The translations under genes were made by a program, and so were the position numbers. Shown in pieces: positions 61,501 to 64,000 of a stretch of 64,000 bases of DNA. The DNA comes from Luscinia megarhynchos (Eukaryota > Chordata > Aves > Passeriformes > Turdidae). The stretch lies in the NCBI GenBank assembly GCA_034336665.1, contig JAPFBE010000013.1, forward strand, positions 19,633,056 through 19,697,055, given 5' to 3'. The notes under the pieces are model-generated. The model was given only the letters and a program-made list of their open reading frames with translations. It was not told where the DNA came from and did not search any database. The stretch's first letter is position 1. Each line of letters starts with the position of its first letter.

Positions 61501-63365
61501 AGCCTCTCTGAGATTGTGTTCCAGTTAATTTTGTTTCATTTTTTGTCTGTACCCAGAAAAGAGGCTAGCATTTCTTATTTAAATGCTGGGTATTTTGCTT
61601 CAGATTACACTGAAGCTAATTATTCTGTAGGTTTAGTCTCAGCTATCCCATGCACTCAACTATTTAATGCATTTTAGTCCCTCACATTACAATGCCAATG
61701 CAATGTAACACTGTTTGCAGCGCAGGCACGTGAAATGGCTGTTTCTGCAGTGGATGCTCCTTCACAGGTGCTCAGCAAACGTGGCAGCTGAAAAACTGGG
61801 GTCTGCATAAAGACCTCCCAGAGAGCCCCTGAAAGGTATCTTTTTCAGGAGATGTATATGACTTGCTTTCATATAGTCTGAGTTAAGCATTCAAGGTTTT
61901 GAAAACAGAGGTCACAGAGCAAAATAACTGCTCTGTGAAATTAGCTGAATATGCTGTCACTCGGCCACATATATTTTTGACAATAACAAGTCAAAACCGT
62001 CAGTTTGCTTCTCTCTCAATACCACTGCCTTGCCCTTTCTCCTAACACTAATGAGTTACCCTGTGGTATTGTTTTAACAAAAGGTCAAGTTGATCTTCAA
62101 AAAGAAAATAGAAAGTCACTAGGTATATGGTTAACAAGAAAAATATATCTTATGCTTTCCTTTGATGAAAGTAACTAGTGATTTATAACATAAAAGGAAG
62201 ATAAACTTATATTTAGAAAGCAGGGATGCTATTTTTTCTGAGCAAGTTTAATGTTGCCAGCAATATTTTCCTGAATATATGCATGGCTTCCTCTGAAAAA
62301 TGTGTGGTGGGTTTGACAAACTTCGTGCCTACAAAGCTTTCCTGAACCTCTATTTACCTTTTTCATAAGAGGCAGAGTGTGCATTGCTCCTCCATGTATT
62401 TGATCGGTCACCTTCCTTCTACCTTCAGCATTTTTTCAGAACCTTTCATCTGAACAGAGCTGTAAAAAAGAACAAAAATAGCAAGGTATATGCTGTCTCA
62501 TGGTTACGTTTAGCAAAACATGAGCACCAAGTGTAAAATGTATCCTATTTGTCGTTTATGGTTGCAATTATGCATGTGATACAGGATGTGGCTTCTAATC
62601 TCTGGTGCAGATTCAACAGTTTACACAGGTCTTCCTTGTAAAGTAAGACCTGCAGCTTCAGGTGAGCTCCAACTGCAGAGATAAATATTCCTCAGACTGA
62701 GAAAAAGCAAGAAAGATAAGCATGAAAGCAACTCTGAGGTCAATACTTCTTCCTCTCCACCCTTTCCTGCCACTACAAAAAAAGTCCAACTGTGTGATAT
62801 GAATGACAGTTTTTCAGCCACTCCATTTTTGACAGAAAATAAGACTGATTTTGTGACATTCAAGCCTGAGATAGTATATTTCTGTAGTGAAAGGCACCAG
62901 CAAAGTGCAGCACCATCCATGAAGACTTCTTAACATTGGTGCTAAACAGTGTGGCAATAAATTCTGATATCAGATTAATGGAACTACATCACGTTTTGTT
63001 TACTTCATCATAACATCAGTGGACCTGAATGGGGTAGGCACTGTGAAAAATCTGGAGATTGAAGCTCATACTCCTCTTATTTTAAAATAATAGCAAATAA
63101 ATTTATATCCATACACCTTCGGTATTCTAAAAGATTTTGGGTAAGGTACAGCTGGAATTTCTAAATTAACTTCTAGCTGATCTTAAGGACAGTTCTTCAA
63201 TAAAGCCAGAGGAAGAGAATACAAATAGAGTAATAAAACACAAATGTATTACTAAATAAATCATTGGTGGTTTTGTCTCTTGCAGAAACAACTGGAGAAT
63301 TGCCTAGAAGGGATGAGAATGTCAGACTCTTCCCTGCTGACCCCAGAAAGCAGCCATGTGGGAGA
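58550..63365. other. Intergenic sequence, nothing assigned
   Basis: AT-rich noncoding DNA with a small 11-base tandem duplication at 60049-60070. No exon or repeat family recognised. Confidence 0.55.
60049..60070. repeat. 11-base tandem duplication
   Basis: The unit 'ttgaatgatct' occurs twice, followed by a partial third copy ('ttggatg'). Confidence 0.85.
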
Positions 63366-63367
63366 GA

Positions 63368-63560
63368 GAGAATCACAAAATCATAGATTAGTTTGCATTG
63401 GAAGGGACTGTAAAGATCATCTACTTTCAAAAACCCTGCCATGGGCAGGGACACCTTCCACTAGACCAAGTTGCTCAAAGCCAGGAATGGGGCATCCACA
63501 TCTTCTCTGGGCAGCCCGTTCCACTATTTCCAAAAGAAGGAAAATGTGTCAAAATCAACA
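63368..63560 (-). mobile_element. CR1 LINE 3' end
   Basis: On the + strand 'agaatcacaaaatcataga', 'cattggaagggactgtaaag', 'ccatgggcagggacaccttc' and 'ctctgggcagcccgttccac' are the standard reverse-complement phrases of a CR1 tail. The element therefore points to the minus strand. Only the last 200 bases or so are present. Confidence 0.88.
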
Positions 63561-64000
63561 CGTCTGATGTAAGATGAAAATTTTCTAGTTAAAGGGTTTA
63601 TAGTTTTTCCTTTTCCCTCTTGGGGTGCTTATATACCCATGCCAGTACCCTACTATAAGAGCTTTATCAAAAATGGCCAAAAGCTCACTCTATAAATGAG
63701 AGACAAATGGGAATTCACCTTGACAAATAAGGCAAGTATTGAGTTCCATGCCTCAAAGTCTCAAAAGAGGCATGACATATATTCAAGATCTTATAGTTCT
63801 CCAACTCTGTCTTCTTGGAATTCCTTGTATAGTCAAGGATTCAGTTTACAAAAGTATAAACACCTTCTTCCAGTAAATTGAACAAAACAAGCCGTCTTTG
63901 AACTCCAGCCTTGCTTGTATCAGAGCGAATCTGAAACAACCCTGCTGTGTTTCCGCAAGTTCCTTCCAACCAACAAAAAATAGAAGTCAGACTGTGGAGC
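63561..64000. other. Right edge of window, nothing assigned
   Basis: AT-rich sequence without a recognised feature. Confidence 0.5.

Noticed and set aside
1..64000. CRISPR arrays, prokaryotic operons, tRNA or rRNA genes, intact viral genes
   Set aside because: None seen. The window is ordinary vertebrate nuclear DNA, and the only mobile elements recognised are CR1-type LINE fragments.

Overview
The window is nuclear DNA of a vertebrate, almost certainly a bird. The evidence is GT-AG introns, CpG-island promoters, AATAAA polyadenylation signals, CR1 LINE fragments as the only interspersed repeats I could name with confidence, no L1 or Alu-like elements, and a compact ST3GAL6 gene. I cannot name the species.

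Layout. Positions 1-398 are the last coding part of COL8A1 (collagen VIII alpha 1) on the + strand, running through its C1q-like NC1 domain to the stop. Its 3'UTR continues to about 2.02 kb. A short intergenic gap follows. The complete coding region of ST3GAL6 (beta-galactoside alpha-2,3-sialyltransferase 6) then lies on the minus strand in nine coding exons between 26007 (ATG) and 7502 (stop). Joined with consistent phases these give a 330-residue GT29 enzyme with a signal anchor and sialylmotifs L, S, III and VS. Its 3'UTR runs to at least about 6.27 kb and possibly to about 3.04 kb. A 17.7 kb intron leads to a GC-rich promoter area at 43.5-45.4 kb, where three strong minus-strand splice donors suggest alternative noncoding first exons.

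From 45.5 kb to the end I see no coding gene. This stretch holds simple repeats, CR1 fragments and one old, decayed CR1-like ORF2 relic at about 51.0-51.7 kb. It is best read as the 5' flank of ST3GAL6.

The two genes are convergent and functionally unrelated: COL8A1 makes a short-chain extracellular-matrix collagen and ST3GAL6 makes a Golgi glycosyltransferase. No operon, CRISPR array, prokaryotic system or intact viral element is present, and I found no convincing undescribed system. The points most worth checking are the close convergent 3' ends, the possible long 3'UTR, the gene order compared with human, an in-frame tandem acceptor in ST3GAL6, and the CR1 piece among the candidate first exons.
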